Source of the DNA: Lachnospiraceae bacterium
Lineage (GTDB): Bacteria; Bacillota; Clostridia; Lachnospirales; Lachnospiraceae
Direction of reading: 5' to 3'
Length of the DNA stretch: 64,000 nt
NCBI GenBank assembly: GCA_017513005.1
Contig: JAFWDM010000123.1
Coordinates: forward strand, 1 to 64,000
Positions 1 through 9,085 of this stretch are shown one piece after another (position 1 is the stretch's first letter; each line of letters starts with the position of its first letter). The position numbers were made by a program, and so were the translations under genes. The notes beneath the pieces were generated by a model that saw only the letters and a list, made by a program, of their open reading frames with translations, searched no databases and had not been told where the DNA came from.

Positions 1-486
1 CCCAACAAGGCCCATTATAAGCTGGCTGAAATGGAAGCCAAAGGAAAGCTGGACGGCGTGATCACGCAGAATATCGACGGGCTGCACCAGGCTGCGAGCA
101 GCAGGGTGGTCTATGAAGTCCACGGGTCTACGCTGCGCAACTACTGCGACCGCTGCGGGAAAAAATTTCCTTCCGACGCCATCTATACCAGCAATGATGC
201 GGTGCCCCACTGCAGCTGCGGAGGAAAGATCCGCCCTGATGTCACACTTTACGGCGAAATGCTTCCCGAGGGCGACTGGTCCGGCGCCAGCAGGCTGGTG
301 TACCAGGCAGACATGCTGATCGTCGGCGGGACATCCCTGACCGTCTATCCGGCCTCTTCTCTCGTCAGTTCCTACAATGGGAAATATCTCGTCATCGTGA
401 ACCGGGATAAAACTTCCCAGGACAGCTATGCGGACCTGGCTTTCCATGAAAGCATCGGAGAAGTGTTCTCACACATCGTTGTTTAA
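1..486 (+). CDS. NAD-dependent protein deacylase (sirtuin), 5' end cut off by the window
   Basis: C-terminal about 161 residues of a SIR2-family enzyme, which removes acyl groups from lysines using NAD+. The reading frame is open from base 1, so the start lies upstream. Visible are the TQNIDGLH motif (bases 64-87), the catalytic-type HG pair (about 121-126), a zinc site made of CDRC and a later CSC, the RPDVTLYGE stretch and the GTSLTVYPAS nucleotide-binding segment. All core motifs after the Rossmann start are intact. The stop at 484-486 is followed after 56 bases by a YitT-type gene on the same strand. Confidence 0.93.
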   Translation, partial: PNKAHYKLAEMEAKGKLDGVITQNIDGLHQAASSRVVYEVHGSTLRNYCDRCGKKFPSDAIYTSNDAVPHCSCGGKIRPDVTLYGEMLPEGDWSGASRLVYQADMLIVGGTSLTVYPASSLVSSYNGKYLVIVNRDKTSQDSYADLAFHESIGEVFSHIVV

Positions 487-542
487 GAAAACGGCCCTCT
501 GCCCGGCCGGAACTGTCACCTTGAAATCCTGGAGGAAAGACT

Positions 543-1412
543 GTGAAGGGGTTGAAACCGGATCCGAAAAATGATATCAGGCGTGCCGTCGTAGTCGCGA
601 TCGCCTCCGTCCTGATGGCGATCAACATCAAGACCTTTGTCCGGACCGGCGGGCTGTATCCCGGCGGCGCGACAGGTCTCACGATCCTGATCCAGCGCAT
701 CGGTATGCAGTATTTCGGGATGGAACTGCCGTATTCGATCATCAATATCCTGCTGAATGCATTCCCGGTCTATATAGGCTTTCGTTACATCGGGAAGAAG
801 TTTACCCTGTTTTCCGTAGAGATGATTCTACTGACTGGTTTTCTGACAGATCTGATCCCGGCAGAGCCCCTCACGTATGACACACTGCTGATCAGCATCT
901 TCGGCGGTCTGATCAACGGGGCTGTGATGGCCATGTGCCTGCGGGTGAATGCGACGACAGGCGGGACGGATTTTATTTCTATCTATATGTCCCAGAAAAC
1001 AGGGATGGACAGCTTCAACATGATCCTGGGATTTAATGCGGTGATCCTGCTCGCCGCCGGGTATTTCTTCGGCTGGGACAAGGCGCTGTATTCCATTATC
1101 TTCCAGTATACGTCCACACAGGCACTGCACCTGCTTTACCGCAATTACCAGCAGGAGACCCTCTTCATTGTCACGGATAAATGGGAAGAAGTGAGCAGAG
1201 CGATCTATGACAGCTGCCACCACGGTTCGACGATCTGGGCGGCAGAGGGTGGATACAAGGAGGACTGGAGAAATGTTGTCTACTCCGTGGTCGCCAGCTC
1301 GAATGTGAAGCGCGTCACGCAGGTCATTCTGGAAGTCGATCCGCATGCGTTTATCAATGCGATCCCGACGGAGAGACTGCTGGGATACTTTTATCAGGAG
1401 GCAAAGGATTAA
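543..1412 (+). CDS. YitT family membrane protein (DUF2179 C-terminal domain)
   Basis: A 289-residue protein starting at GTG with a good AGGA ribosome site (about 532-538). Several hydrophobic helices fill the first 200 residues, with the family-typical glycine-rich segment GGLYPGGATGLTIL near residue 38 and VNATTGGTDFISIYMS near residue 137. A soluble C-terminal domain (about 210-289) fits DUF2179, containing VTQVILEVDPHAFINA. The family is widespread in Firmicutes and its substrate is unknown. Length is normal. The start codon is GTG; no better ATG occurs upstream. Confidence 0.9.
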   Translation: MKGLKPDPKNDIRRAVVVAIASVLMAINIKTFVRTGGLYPGGATGLTILIQRIGMQYFGMELPYSIINILLNAFPVYIGFRYIGKKFTLFSVEMILLTGFLTDLIPAEPLTYDTLLISIFGGLINGAVMAMCLRVNATTGGTDFISIYMSQKTGMDSFNMILGFNAVILLAAGYFFGWDKALYSIIFQYTSTQALHLLYRNYQQETLFIVTDKWEEVSRAIYDSCHHGSTIWAAEGGYKEDWRNVVYSVVASSNVKRVTQVILEVDPHAFINAIPTERLLGYFYQEAKD

Positions 1413-1480
1413 GCCGGGGAGGAGAGGTTCCGGCGGTTGTCCAACTTGACGGGACGGGGGCTGCCTGACCACCTTTTGCC

Positions 1481-1510
1481 CTTACATCTTAAGTATGTAA
1501 GGATACTTAA
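1481..1510 (+). promoter_or_regulatory. Two overlapping, mutually exclusive dyads in the ychF leader
   Basis: CTTACAT (1481-1487) pairs with ATGTAAG (1495-1501). TTAAGTAT (1489-1496) pairs perfectly with ATACTTAA (1503-1510). The two dyads share bases, so only one hairpin can form in RNA at a time; as DNA they could be an operator. They sit about 40 bases before the ychF start. No T-run follows, so this is not a plain terminator. Function is unknown. Confidence 0.45.
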
Positions 1511-1548
1511 ATATAAGGAACCTAATAGTTAAAGGAGAAAACACAGAG

Positions 1549-2664
1549 ATGAAACTAGGTATCGTAGGCCTTCCGAATGTAGGCAAGAGCACACTTTTTA
1601 ACGCATTGACCAAAGCCGGAGCAGAGGCGGCCAATTACCCCTTCTGTACGATCGACCCCAATGTGGGCGTCGTCGCGGTTCCTGATGAGAGGATCCGGCT
1701 GCTGGGAGAGATGTACCACTCGAAAAAAGTCACTCCCGCTGTGATCGAGTTCGTGGACATCGCGGGTCTGGTCAAGGGTGCGTCGAAAGGGGAAGGTCTT
1801 GGAAACCAGTTTCTGGCAAATATCCGCGAGGTAGATGCGATCGTTCATGTGGTGCGCTGCTTTGAGGATGAGAATGTGATCCATGTCGACGGGAGCGTCG
1901 ACCCGCTTCGTGACATTGAGACCATCAATCTGGAACTGGTCTTTGCCGATCTGGAGGTTCTGGAGCGCCGCATCTCCAAGGTGGCACGCACAGCGAAGAT
2001 GGACAAGGAAGCCGGCAAGGAGATGGAATTTCTGAAAAAAGTGCGCGCGCACCTCGAGGAGGGAAAGCCAGCTTCGCTGCTCTCTGATGCGGGTAAGGGG
2101 GAAGGTCTCTCGGAAGAAGAGGAGAAGTGGCTGCAGACCTATAACCTGCTGACGGACAAGCCCGTGATCTATGCGGCGAATGTCGCAGAAGATGATCTGG
2201 CGGATGACGGTGCGGAGAATGCGGGTGTACAGAAGGTGCGCGCCTATGCGGCAGAGACGGGGAGCGAGGTCTTTGTCATCTGTGCCAGCATCGAATCCGA
2301 GATCGCCGAGCTCGACGACGATGAAAAGGCCATGTTTCTGGAGGATCTGGGTGTGGCGGAGGCCGGACTTGATAAACTGGTCCGGGCCAGCTACCGCACA
2401 CTGGGCCTGATGAGTTTTCTGACCGCGGGCGAGGATGAGACCCGCGCCTGGACCATCAGGATCGGCACAAAGGCGCCGCAGGCTGCCGGTAAGATCCACA
2501 GCGATTTTGAACGCGGATTTATTAAGGCGGAGGTAGTTAATTACAAAGTGCTGCTGGAGCTCGGCTCCCTCGCCGCCGCCCGCGAAAAGGGCCTGGTCGG
2601 GATGGAAGGAAAGGACTACGTCGTCCAGGACGGCGATGTGATCCTCTTCAGATTTAATGTGTAA
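1549..2664 (+). CDS. ychF: Ribosome-binding ATPase YchF
   Basis: A 371-residue Obg-family P-loop protein, slightly longer than the usual 363-366. The G1 motif GLPNVGKST is at residues 6-14, followed by NYPFCTI and the DIAGL switch II motif near residue 70. The C-terminal TGS-like domain starts near MSFLTAGEDETRAW and ends with the conserved KDYVVQDGDVILFRFN. YchF prefers ATP to GTP, binds the ribosome and acts in translation and stress responses. The start ATG at 1549 has AAAGGAG at about 1530. Next gene: lgt. Confidence 0.97.
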   Translation: MKLGIVGLPNVGKSTLFNALTKAGAEAANYPFCTIDPNVGVVAVPDERIRLLGEMYHSKKVTPAVIEFVDIAGLVKGASKGEGLGNQFLANIREVDAIVHVVRCFEDENVIHVDGSVDPLRDIETINLELVFADLEVLERRISKVARTAKMDKEAGKEMEFLKKVRAHLEEGKPASLLSDAGKGEGLSEEEEKWLQTYNLLTDKPVIYAANVAEDDLADDGAENAGVQKVRAYAAETGSEVFVICASIESEIAELDDDEKAMFLEDLGVAEAGLDKLVRASYRTLGLMSFLTAGEDETRAWTIRIGTKAPQAAGKIHSDFERGFIKAEVVNYKVLLELGSLAAAREKGLVGMEGKDYVVQDGDVILFRFNV

Positions 2665-2715
2665 GGAACTGTACAGATTATTTCGCTGCAGTTCCGAAGT
2701 TGAGAGGCGTTTTCT

Positions 2716-3600
2716 ATGCAGCAAATGATGGGAGACATGGACATCGCATTCCCGCACCTGGGAATCTATCTGCAGAATGTCCCCAAAACGATCATGATCG
2801 GCGGTTTCGGGATCGCGATCTACGGGATCCTGGTTGCCACAGCGATGCTGCTCGGCATCACGATCGCCGCAAATATTGCAAAACGGATGGGACAGGACCC
2901 GGACCTGTACTGGGATGCCTTTATCTGGCTGGTGGTCTCCGCGATCGCGGGTGCCCGCATCTACTATGTCATCTTCATGTGGGATTACTATAAAGACAAC
3001 CTGCTCCAGATCTTTAACCTGCGGGCCGGAGGTCTGGCCATTTACGGGGGGATCATTCTCTGCGTGATCACGATCTTTCTTTTTTGTAAGAGAAGAAAGG
3101 CGGATCCGGGCCTTTTTCTGGACAATATCGGTTTCGGACTGGTCATTGGGCAGGTGATCGGGAGATGGGGGAACTTTTTTAACCGGGAGGTGTTCGGAGA
3201 GTACACGGACAGCCTGTTCGCGATGCGTCTGCCGGTCTCCATGGTGAGGGCTTCGGATATCAGTGAGACCATTGCCGCTCACATGGAGGCGGGCACCAAT
3301 TATATCCAGGTCCACCCTACTTTTCTGTACGAGGGGCTGTGGAACCTGATGGTGTTTGCGGTGATGGCCGTCTACCTGAAAAAGGGGATCAAGAGGTTTC
3401 ACGGAGAGATCTTTCTGGTCTATCTGGCTGGCTACGGGATCGGGCGTGCGATCATAGAAAATATCCGCACGGACCAGCTTTACATTCCGGGAACCAGGGT
3501 CCCGGTCTCCATGGTGCTGGGGATCGTCGCAGCCGTCTGTTCGATCACGGCGATCCTGATCGGTCGCAGGCGCTCTGCACCTGCTGCAGACAAAAATTGA
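2716..3600 (+). CDS. lgt: Phosphatidylglycerol-prolipoprotein diacylglyceryl transferase
   Basis: A 294-residue multi-pass membrane enzyme that transfers diacylglycerol to the lipobox cysteine of prolipoproteins. The Lgt signature GRWGNFFNREVFG lies at about residues 149-161, the HPTFLYE motif follows, and YGIGRAIIENIRTDQL lies near the C-terminus. Length is normal. Substrates in this window would include the BMP binding protein at 57152 and the GerMN lipoprotein at 50345. A strong terminator follows directly. Confidence 0.97.
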   Translation: MQQMMGDMDIAFPHLGIYLQNVPKTIMIGGFGIAIYGILVATAMLLGITIAANIAKRMGQDPDLYWDAFIWLVVSAIAGARIYYVIFMWDYYKDNLLQIFNLRAGGLAIYGGIILCVITIFLFCKRRKADPGLFLDNIGFGLVIGQVIGRWGNFFNREVFGEYTDSLFAMRLPVSMVRASDISETIAAHMEAGTNYIQVHPTFLYEGLWNLMVFAVMAVYLKKGIKRFHGEIFLVYLAGYGIGRAIIENIRTDQLYIPGTRVPVSMVLGIVAAVCSITAILIGRRRSAPAADKN

Positions 3601-3629
3601 GAACGAAATAATAGAGAAGAGACAAAAGA

Positions 3630-3664
3630 GCCATGCGCTGCTGTACTGCGCATGGCCCTTTTTG
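3630..3664 (+). terminator. Rho-independent terminator after lgt
   Basis: GCCATGCGC (3630-3638) pairs perfectly with GCGCATGGC (3648-3656) across a 9-base loop and is followed by CCTTTTTG. It separates lgt from the division cluster. Confidence 0.85.
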
Positions 3665-3739
3665 CGTGCATAAGAAGCATAAAAAAAGGTGCATTTCACC
3701 GAACATCCATCGAACATGCCGAAAAACCGCCCGCAGGTA

Positions 3740-3768
3740 TTGAAAAGCGAGCATCAAATTGGTATGAT
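3740..3768 (+). promoter_or_regulatory. Sigma-A-type promoter of the mraZ division cluster
   Basis: TTGAAA (3740-3745), a 17-base spacer and TATGAT (3763-3768). The predicted transcript start near 3775 lies just before the three MraZ boxes, so bound MraZ would block early elongation or RNA polymerase. Confidence 0.75.
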
Positions 3769-3778
3769 TGACAATGAA

Positions 3779-3804
3779 GTGGGTAAAAGTGGAGGAAAGT
3801 GGCA
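3779..3804 (+). promoter_or_regulatory. Three MraZ-binding boxes with exact 10-bp period
   Basis: GTGGGT (3779-3784), GTGGAG (3789-3794) and GTGGCA (3799-3804) are direct repeats, each preceded by AAG and spaced exactly 10 bp. MraZ is known to bind arrays of such G-rich direct repeats upstream of its own gene. The middle box overlaps the mraZ Shine-Dalgarno sequence GGAGG (3791-3795), so the array is both operator and ribosome site. Confidence 0.8.
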
Positions 3805-3805
3805 G

Positions 3806-4237
3806 ATGTTCATGGGGTCCTATGACCATTCTCTCGATGCAAAGGGGAGGATGATCATTCCTTCCAAATTCAGAGATGCGCTGGGAGACAGGTTTGTGAT
3901 CACGAAGAGCCTGGATCCCTGTCTGTGCGTCTACGATATGCCGGCCTGGGATCGCTTTGTACAGAAGCTTTCCGGGCTTCCTTATAATACCCGCAGGCAG
4001 CGCGAACTGGTCCGGTTTTTTCTGTCCAGTGCAGTAGAGGCAGAGCCGGACAGACAGGGACGGGTACTGATCCCGCAGAAACTGCGCGCGCACGCACACA
4101 TCGAAAAAAATGTCGTCCTGATGGGGGTCGGAGCGAGGATCGAGATCTGGGATCCGGAGACTCTTGAGAATGACGGGTTCAGCGGAGATATCAATGAGAT
4201 CGCCGAGGATCTGCTCGGTAACGGATTTGAGATCTAG
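3806..4237 (+). CDS. mraZ: Transcriptional regulator MraZ
   Basis: A 143-residue protein with two AbrB-like swapped-hairpin units, each with its signature: DAKGRMIIP at residues 11-19 and DRQGRVLIP at 82-90. MraZ forms rings and represses its own dcw operon. The start at 3806 was chosen because it follows GGAGG by 10 bases and gives the family length; the frame is open further upstream (3689), but that part overlaps the promoter and operator. It is the first gene of the division cluster, 11 bases from rsmH. Confidence 0.95.
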   Translation: MFMGSYDHSLDAKGRMIIPSKFRDALGDRFVITKSLDPCLCVYDMPAWDRFVQKLSGLPYNTRRQRELVRFFLSSAVEAEPDRQGRVLIPQKLRAHAHIEKNVVLMGVGARIEIWDPETLENDGFSGDINEIAEDLLGNGFEI

Positions 4238-4248
4238 AGAGGGCGGCA

Positions 4249-5208
4249 ATGGAGTTTGTACATGAATCAGTCCTGCTCGAGGAGGTCCTGGAGGGTCTTG
4301 CAGTCAGGCCGGACGGAATCTATATCGACGGAACCCTGGGCGGCGGTGGGCATTCCTATGAGATCGCCCGGCGGCTGACAGAGGGAGGCAGTCTGATCGG
4401 GATCGATCAGGACGAGGAAGCCCTGGCGGCAGCACGAAAGAGACTGGCCCCGTTTTCCGAAAGGGTCCGGTTTGTTCATGATAACTATGAGAACATGGAC
4501 AGGGTCGCATTGGATTTTTTGGCGGAGACTCCCGGCGGGACCGGGAAGATCAACGGGATCCTCCTGGATCTCGGTGTCTCCTCTTATCAGCTGGATAATC
4601 CGGAGCGGGGGTTTTCCTATCGGACGGACGCTCCTCTGGATATGCGCATGGACCGCGGCGCGGCACTGAGCGCACAGGATATTGTAAATACCTGCTCGCA
4701 GCAGGAACTCACGAGGATCCTGCGGGACTACGGAGAGGAGCGGTGTGCGGCGAAGATCGCAGCAGGTATCGTACGGGCCCGCGAAGATGCTCCCCTTACG
4801 ACGACCGGACAGCTGGTGGAAATCGTTGAGCACTCCATCCCCATGAAGATGCGGGAGCGGGGAGGTAATCCCTGTAAGAGGACCTTTCAGGCGATCCGGA
4901 TCGCCTGCAACCGCGAGTTGGAGGTTCTGGAGGATTCACTGGACCGGATGATCGGGCTGCTGGCCCCGGGCGGGAGACTCTGCATCATCACCTTCCATTC
5001 CCTCGAGGACAGGATCGTGAAAAATGCCTTCCGCAGAAATGAAAAGCCCTGCATCTGTCCGCCGGAATTTCCGGTGTGCGTCTGCGGACGTGTTTCCAGG
5101 GGGAGGGTCGTTACCAGAAAGCCGATCCTGCCCGGTAAAGAGGAACTGGCCCGCAATCGCAGATCCGCCAGTGCAAAGCTTCGGATTTTTGAGCGAAATG
5201 AGATGTGA
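4249..5208 (+). CDS. rsmH: 16S rRNA (cytosine-1402-N4)-methyltransferase
   Basis: A 319-residue SAM-dependent methyltransferase (formerly MraW) that methylates C1402 in the decoding centre. It starts with the typical [13 protein letters not shown], followed by the SAM-binding GTLGGGGHS, then [24 protein letters not shown] and [10 protein letters not shown]. Length is normal. GAGAGGGCGG precedes the ATG. It is followed by an unusual 246-base stretch with short tandem repeats before ftsL. Confidence 0.97.
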   Translation: MEFVHESVLLEEVLEGLAVRPDGIYIDGTLGGGGHSYEIARRLTEGGSLIGIDQDEEALAAARKRLAPFSERVRFVHDNYENMDRVALDFLAETPGGTGKINGILLDLGVSSYQLDNPERGFSYRTDAPLDMRMDRGAALSAQDIVNTCSQQELTRILRDYGEERCAAKIAAGIVRAREDAPLTTTGQLVEIVEHSIPMKMRERGGNPCKRTFQAIRIACNRELEVLEDSLDRMIGLLAPGGRLCIITFHSLEDRIVKNAFRRNEKPCICPPEFPVCVCGRVSRGRVVTRKPILPGKEELARNRRSASAKLRIFERNEM

Positions 5209-5313
5209 TGCGAAAAAAAGCGGGGCAAAGGCCGCAGCGAAGCCGGCGCAGGCCGCTCATTTTTAAGAGAAGTGTGATAGTGTGTAACCCGGTGCTCCGG
5301 TCCGCGTCTTTCC

Positions 5314-5379
5314 ATGCCGGGGATAAAAATGCCGGGGGATAAAAAATGCCGGGGACAAAAAATGCCGGGAATAAAAAAA
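5314..5379 (+). repeat. Short tandem repeat between rsmH and ftsL
   Basis: Four near-copies of a 15-18 base unit, ATGCCGGGGATAAAAA with small variations, begin at 5314, 5329, 5346 and 5362. They fill part of a gap inside an otherwise tightly packed operon. No convincing gene covers the stretch. A 44-codon basic frame starting at 5208, overlapping the rsmH stop, runs into the repeats but has no homology I recognise. Confidence 0.8.
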
Positions 5380-5454
5380 TGAGGGCGGGGACATGACCTT
5401 CAAAGGGATTGGAAGGGGAAGAACAGGGCACAGGAAAAGGTACAGGCAGGATTT

Positions 5455-5844
5455 ATGGTCAGAACAGTATATCCGGACAGAAGAGCTGTCCGTTTAAATG
5501 ATCGGCATACCGGGAACGGTAAAATGAGTCTTCGCTCCGTTCTGTTCATGCTTTTTATCACAGCGGCGATGACAGCGCTGCTCTTGTACTACATCAAGCT
5601 GCAGGCGGACGTAACGAGGACTTCCCGGGAGATCGCAGATCTGGAGCAGAAGCTGACACAGATGAAAGCGGAAAATGATGCTGATTACAATGAGATCAAC
5701 GACAGCATCAATCTGGAAGAAGTCCGTGACAGGGCGATCCACGAACTGGGAATGAAGTACGCGGACCGGGACCAGGTCATCATCTATTCCGGCTCGGAAA
5801 AGGATACAGTCCACCAGGTCACGGAGACAGAAAATGAAAAATGA
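5455..5844 (+). CDS. ftsL: Cell division protein FtsL-like
   Basis: A 129-residue bitopic membrane protein: about 22 cytoplasmic residues, one transmembrane helix (about residues 25-47) and an extracellular coiled coil rich in L, E and K (about 50-95). Sequence identity in FtsL is always low; the call rests on size, topology and position between rsmH and the penicillin-binding protein. FtsL bridges DivIB/FtsQ, DivIC and the FtsW-FtsI synthase. The start has AGGCAGGA at 5443-5450; an in-frame stop at 5380 rules out a much longer form. It overlaps the next gene by 11 bases. Confidence 0.82.
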   Translation: MVRTVYPDRRAVRLNDRHTGNGKMSLRSVLFMLFITAAMTALLLYYIKLQADVTRTSREIADLEQKLTQMKAENDADYNEINDSINLEEVRDRAIHELGMKYADRDQVIIYSGSEKDTVHQVTETENEK

Positions 5845-7936
5845 TAAGGGAGAGGGCCGGCTGCAGACTGGCAGTGCGGCCAGACACCGGATCCGCCGGG
5901 GGCCGCGGCGGTTTACCATCAGTATGCAGAAGCGTCTGATGGTCCTTTTTATACTCATTCTGGCGGCTTTTGTCTTCCTGGGCTTCCGCCTCTTTATGAT
6001 CCAGAGGGACAACGGGCGCTCCTATACGATGCAGGTGCTCTCGCAGCAGGCCTATGACAACAAGACGCTGCCCTATAAGCGGGGCAGGATCACGGACGCG
6101 AAAGGAACCGTTCTGGCGGACAGCCAGCTGGTCTATAACGTGATCATCGATGCGAAACAGATGCTGGAAAAACCGGAGTATCTGGAGCCGTCGCTGGATG
6201 CGGCAGAGAGGCTCGGACTGGACAAAGAGGAGATCCGGACCTATGTGACGGACCATCCCGGTTCGCAGTACTACATTGCCAGGAAGAACCTTCCCTACCA
6301 GGAAAAAAGAAACTTCGATATGGAAGTTGCCGAGGGGATCGAAAAAGAGGAGGCGGCACAGCGGGAGCAGGAGGCTGCGGTCAAAAAGGCAGAGGAAGAG
6401 GGTGCGGAGATTCCGAAAACGGATCCTGTGGAACTGGTCTACAGCAATATTAAAGGAATCTGGTTCGAGGATAATTATATCAGGACCTACCCCTGCAACA
6501 CCCTGGCGGCGGACGTGATCGGATTTACCGCCGGAAACAGCGACGGTGCTTACGGAGTCGAGGAGTATTATGACGACGTCCTGCGCGGCGTAGAAGGCAG
6601 GACATACGGCTACCTCGATGAATCTCTCAATATGGAGCAGACGACGATCCAGCCCTCGGACGGGAACAATCTGGTCCTGACCATCGACGCCAATATCCAG
6701 AGCATCTGCGAAAAATACCTGAAGGAGTTCAACGAGGAGTACAAGGACAATAAGCACAAGGGCAACGGCACGAACAATGCGGCCTGCATCATCATGGATA
6801 TAGATTCAGGCGGGATTCTGGCCATGGCCAGCGAGCCCGGTTTTGACCTCAACGACCCCTTCAATATAGACGCGGTCGCCGGTATGCCCAAGCTCGACGA
6901 AGAAGATACGCCGACCAGCAGCTATCTGACGCTGGCGGAGGCGCGGAATCTCTCGGATGCGGACAAGACACGATACCTGCGTACACTCTGGAACAACTTC
7001 TGTGTGGGGAATCATTTCGAGCCCGGTTCCACGGCCAAGCCCTTTACGACCGCGGCAGGTCTGGAGAGCGGGACACTGAAGCGGGAGGATACTTTCCTTT
7101 GCACCGGCCAGCTTCTCGTAGGGGATACATGGATCAAGTGCGCCCATCTGGAAGGAGACGGGATCCTGGATGTGGCGGGTGCGATCGAGCGCTCCTGTAA
7201 CGTCGCCCTGATGCAGGAAGCCGCGAAGATCGGGAACGAGACCTTCTGTAAGTTTCAGAACATCTATAATTTCGGCCTGCGGACAAACGTGGATCTGGCC
7301 GGCGAGGCGCGCACGGACGGGTATCTGTATACGGCCGATGCCATGTCGGAAGTGGACCTGGCTTCCAACTCCTTCGGTCAGAACTTTGAAGTGACGATGA
7401 TCCAGATGATCACGGGGTTCAATTCTCTGATCAACGGGGGGAATTATTATCAGCCCCATGTCGTGGACAGGATCACGAGTGCGGGCGGTTCAACCGTACA
7501 GAGCAATGCGCCGCGCGTATTGAAAAAGACAGTCTCAGAGGAGACCAGCTCCATGATCCGCCAGTACTGCATACAGGCTGTCGAAGGAGATCACGGAACC
7601 GGCAAGCTGGCAAGGCCTGCCGGCTACAGGATCGGGGGCAAGACCGGGACTGCCGAGACACTTCCGCGCGGAAACGGCCAGTATGTCGTCTCTTTCCTTG
7701 GCTTTGCTCCCGCGGAAGATCCGCAGATCTGCATCTACGTCGTTCTTGACCGGATCAATAAGAAGAAACAGGACGAGGCGGGCAGAGCCTGCCAGGTCAC
7801 CAGAAAGATCCTGACCGAGGTCCTCCCCTATATGAACATCTATATGACCGAACCGGTCAGCGATGAGGAGAAGCTCGAGCTGGAGGAGCTGGGACTCTAT
7901 GATACGAATGAACGCGTACCGGAGGATGAGGAATAA
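5834..7936 (+). CDS. Division-type class B penicillin-binding protein (FtsI/PBP2B/SpoVD family)
   Basis: A 700-residue transpeptidase with an N-terminal basic segment, one membrane anchor (about residues 34-55), a PBP dimerisation domain and a transpeptidase domain. The catalytic motifs are intact: STAK with the nucleophile Ser399, SCN at 454-456 and KTG at 603-605. There is no C-terminal PASTA domain; the protein ends in an acidic tail. It forms septal peptidoglycan cross-links together with FtsW. Its start lies inside ftsL, suggesting translational coupling. Whether it is the vegetative or sporulation type cannot be decided from sequence alone. Confidence 0.94.
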   Translation: MKNDKGEGRLQTGSAARHRIRRGPRRFTISMQKRLMVLFILILAAFVFLGFRLFMIQRDNGRSYTMQVLSQQAYDNKTLPYKRGRITDAKGTVLADSQLVYNVIIDAKQMLEKPEYLEPSLDAAERLGLDKEEIRTYVTDHPGSQYYIARKNLPYQEKRNFDMEVAEGIEKEEAAQREQEAAVKKAEEEGAEIPKTDPVELVYSNIKGIWFEDNYIRTYPCNTLAADVIGFTAGNSDGAYGVEEYYDDVLRGVEGRTYGYLDESLNMEQTTIQPSDGNNLVLTIDANIQSICEKYLKEFNEEYKDNKHKGNGTNNAACIIMDIDSGGILAMASEPGFDLNDPFNIDAVAGMPKLDEEDTPTSSYLTLAEARNLSDADKTRYLRTLWNNFCVGNHFEPGSTAKPFTTAAGLESGTLKREDTFLCTGQLLVGDTWIKCAHLEGDGILDVAGAIERSCNVALMQEAAKIGNETFCKFQNIYNFGLRTNVDLAGEARTDGYLYTADAMSEVDLASNSFGQNFEVTMIQMITGFNSLINGGNYYQPHVVDRITSAGGSTVQSNAPRVLKKTVSEETSSMIRQYCIQAVEGDHGTGKLARPAGYRIGGKTGTAETLPRGNGQYVVSFLGFAPAEDPQICIYVVLDRINKKKQDEAGRACQVTRKILTEVLPYMNIYMTEPVSDEEKLELEELGLYDTNERVPEDEE

Positions 7937-7939
7937 AAA

Positions 7940-8911
7940 ATGCATTTGGATGTTGATTTTCATGCGGCAGCGCTTCCTTTTCTGACTGCTTTTGCCGTAA
8001 GTGCCGTTTCCGGCAGGTTTCTGATCCCCTTTCTGCGCAGGCTCAAGGCCGGGCAGACGGAACGGGACGATGGCCCAAAAAGCCACAAAAAAAAGACCGG
8101 TACTCCCAATATGGGAGGGCTGATGATCCTGCTCGGCGTGGTCGCCGGATGTCTTCTGCCCCTGCGGGGGCGGGCGCAGTCCGTGCCGGTCCTGATCCTC
8201 ACGGTGGGATTCGGACTCATCGGTTTTGCCGACGATTATATCAAGGTGGTGAAAAAACGCTCGGACGGCCTGTATGCCTGGCAGAAGTTTTTGCTGCAGA
8301 TCCTTGTGGCCCTGTGTTTCGCCTGGTATGTGCAGAATGTCCACTACGTGCCCCTGGCCATGAAGATCCCGTTTACGTCCGGCAGGATCCTGGACTTCGG
8401 GATCCTGAACATTCCGGTCCTGATCTTTATCGCTGTCGCGACGGTGAACGGAACGAATTTCACAGATGGTGTGGATGGCCTGGCGGGATGCGTCACGATC
8501 GCCGCAGCGCTCTTTTTTGTCGTTGCCGCGGCGGCCGCTGCCTCCGGTGTCATTATGGCCGGCACTGCCATGATCGGGGCGCTTATGGGCTTTCTGCTCT
8601 ACAACGCCTACCCGGCGAAGGTTTTCATGGGGGACACAGGTTCCCTGGCCCTGGGCGGATTTATCACGGGGATCGCCTACATGCTGCAGCTTCCGCTCTT
8701 TATCCCCATCGTCGGGTTTATTTATATGATCGAAGTGATCTCCGTCATCATCCAGGTCCTCTGGTTCAAAAAGACACACGGAAAACGCTTTTTCCGCATG
8801 GCGCCGATCCATCATCATTTTGAACTCGGGGGATGGTCCGAGGTGCGCGTCGTCGCCGTGTTTACGATCCTGACAGCTGTGCTTGGGGCAATAGGGATCC
8901 TGGCGCTGTGA
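7940..8911 (+). CDS. mraY: Phospho-N-acetylmuramoyl-pentapeptide-transferase
   Basis: A 323-residue polytopic membrane enzyme that makes lipid I from UDP-MurNAc-pentapeptide and undecaprenyl phosphate. Seen are the conserved KxGTPNMGG stretch, FADDYIK with the two catalytic-type aspartates, NFTDGVDGLAG and the C-terminal MAPIHHHFEL. Length is normal. The ATG lies 3 bases after the preceding stop, so the two genes are coupled. The 174 bases after it hold no gene I can support. Confidence 0.97.
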   Translation: MHLDVDFHAAALPFLTAFAVSAVSGRFLIPFLRRLKAGQTERDDGPKSHKKKTGTPNMGGLMILLGVVAGCLLPLRGRAQSVPVLILTVGFGLIGFADDYIKVVKKRSDGLYAWQKFLLQILVALCFAWYVQNVHYVPLAMKIPFTSGRILDFGILNIPVLIFIAVATVNGTNFTDGVDGLAGCVTIAAALFFVVAAAAAASGVIMAGTAMIGALMGFLLYNAYPAKVFMGDTGSLALGGFITGIAYMLQLPLFIPIVGFIYMIEVISVIIQVLWFKKTHGKRFFRMAPIHHHFELGGWSEVRVVAVFTILTAVLGAIGILAL

Positions 8912-9085
8912 CAGCGGATCCTTTCGCAATTATTGAAAAAGGGTGCTGTATCGCACAGGGCGCGGGCTTTTGCCGAAGGCTGATCCTGCGTCCGAAAAAG
9001 GAATAATCGAAGACTGCGAGAACAGCATCCGGGGCTAAAGCGGTTCGCCTAAACACGGCCGTGAAAGAGAAGGGACGTAGATTCT

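Noticed and set aside
1555..3717. 720-codon open frame on the minus strand across ychF and lgt
   Set aside because: It is antisense to two clear genes, has no recognisable domain and arises from the codon bias of G+C-rich genes. The same holds for other long antisense frames such as 56456-58396, 13036-14589 and 59020-60366.
5208..5342. 44-codon basic frame overlapping the rsmH stop
   Set aside because: It runs into the tandem repeats, has no homology I know and no independent support. More likely chance reading of a duplicated region.
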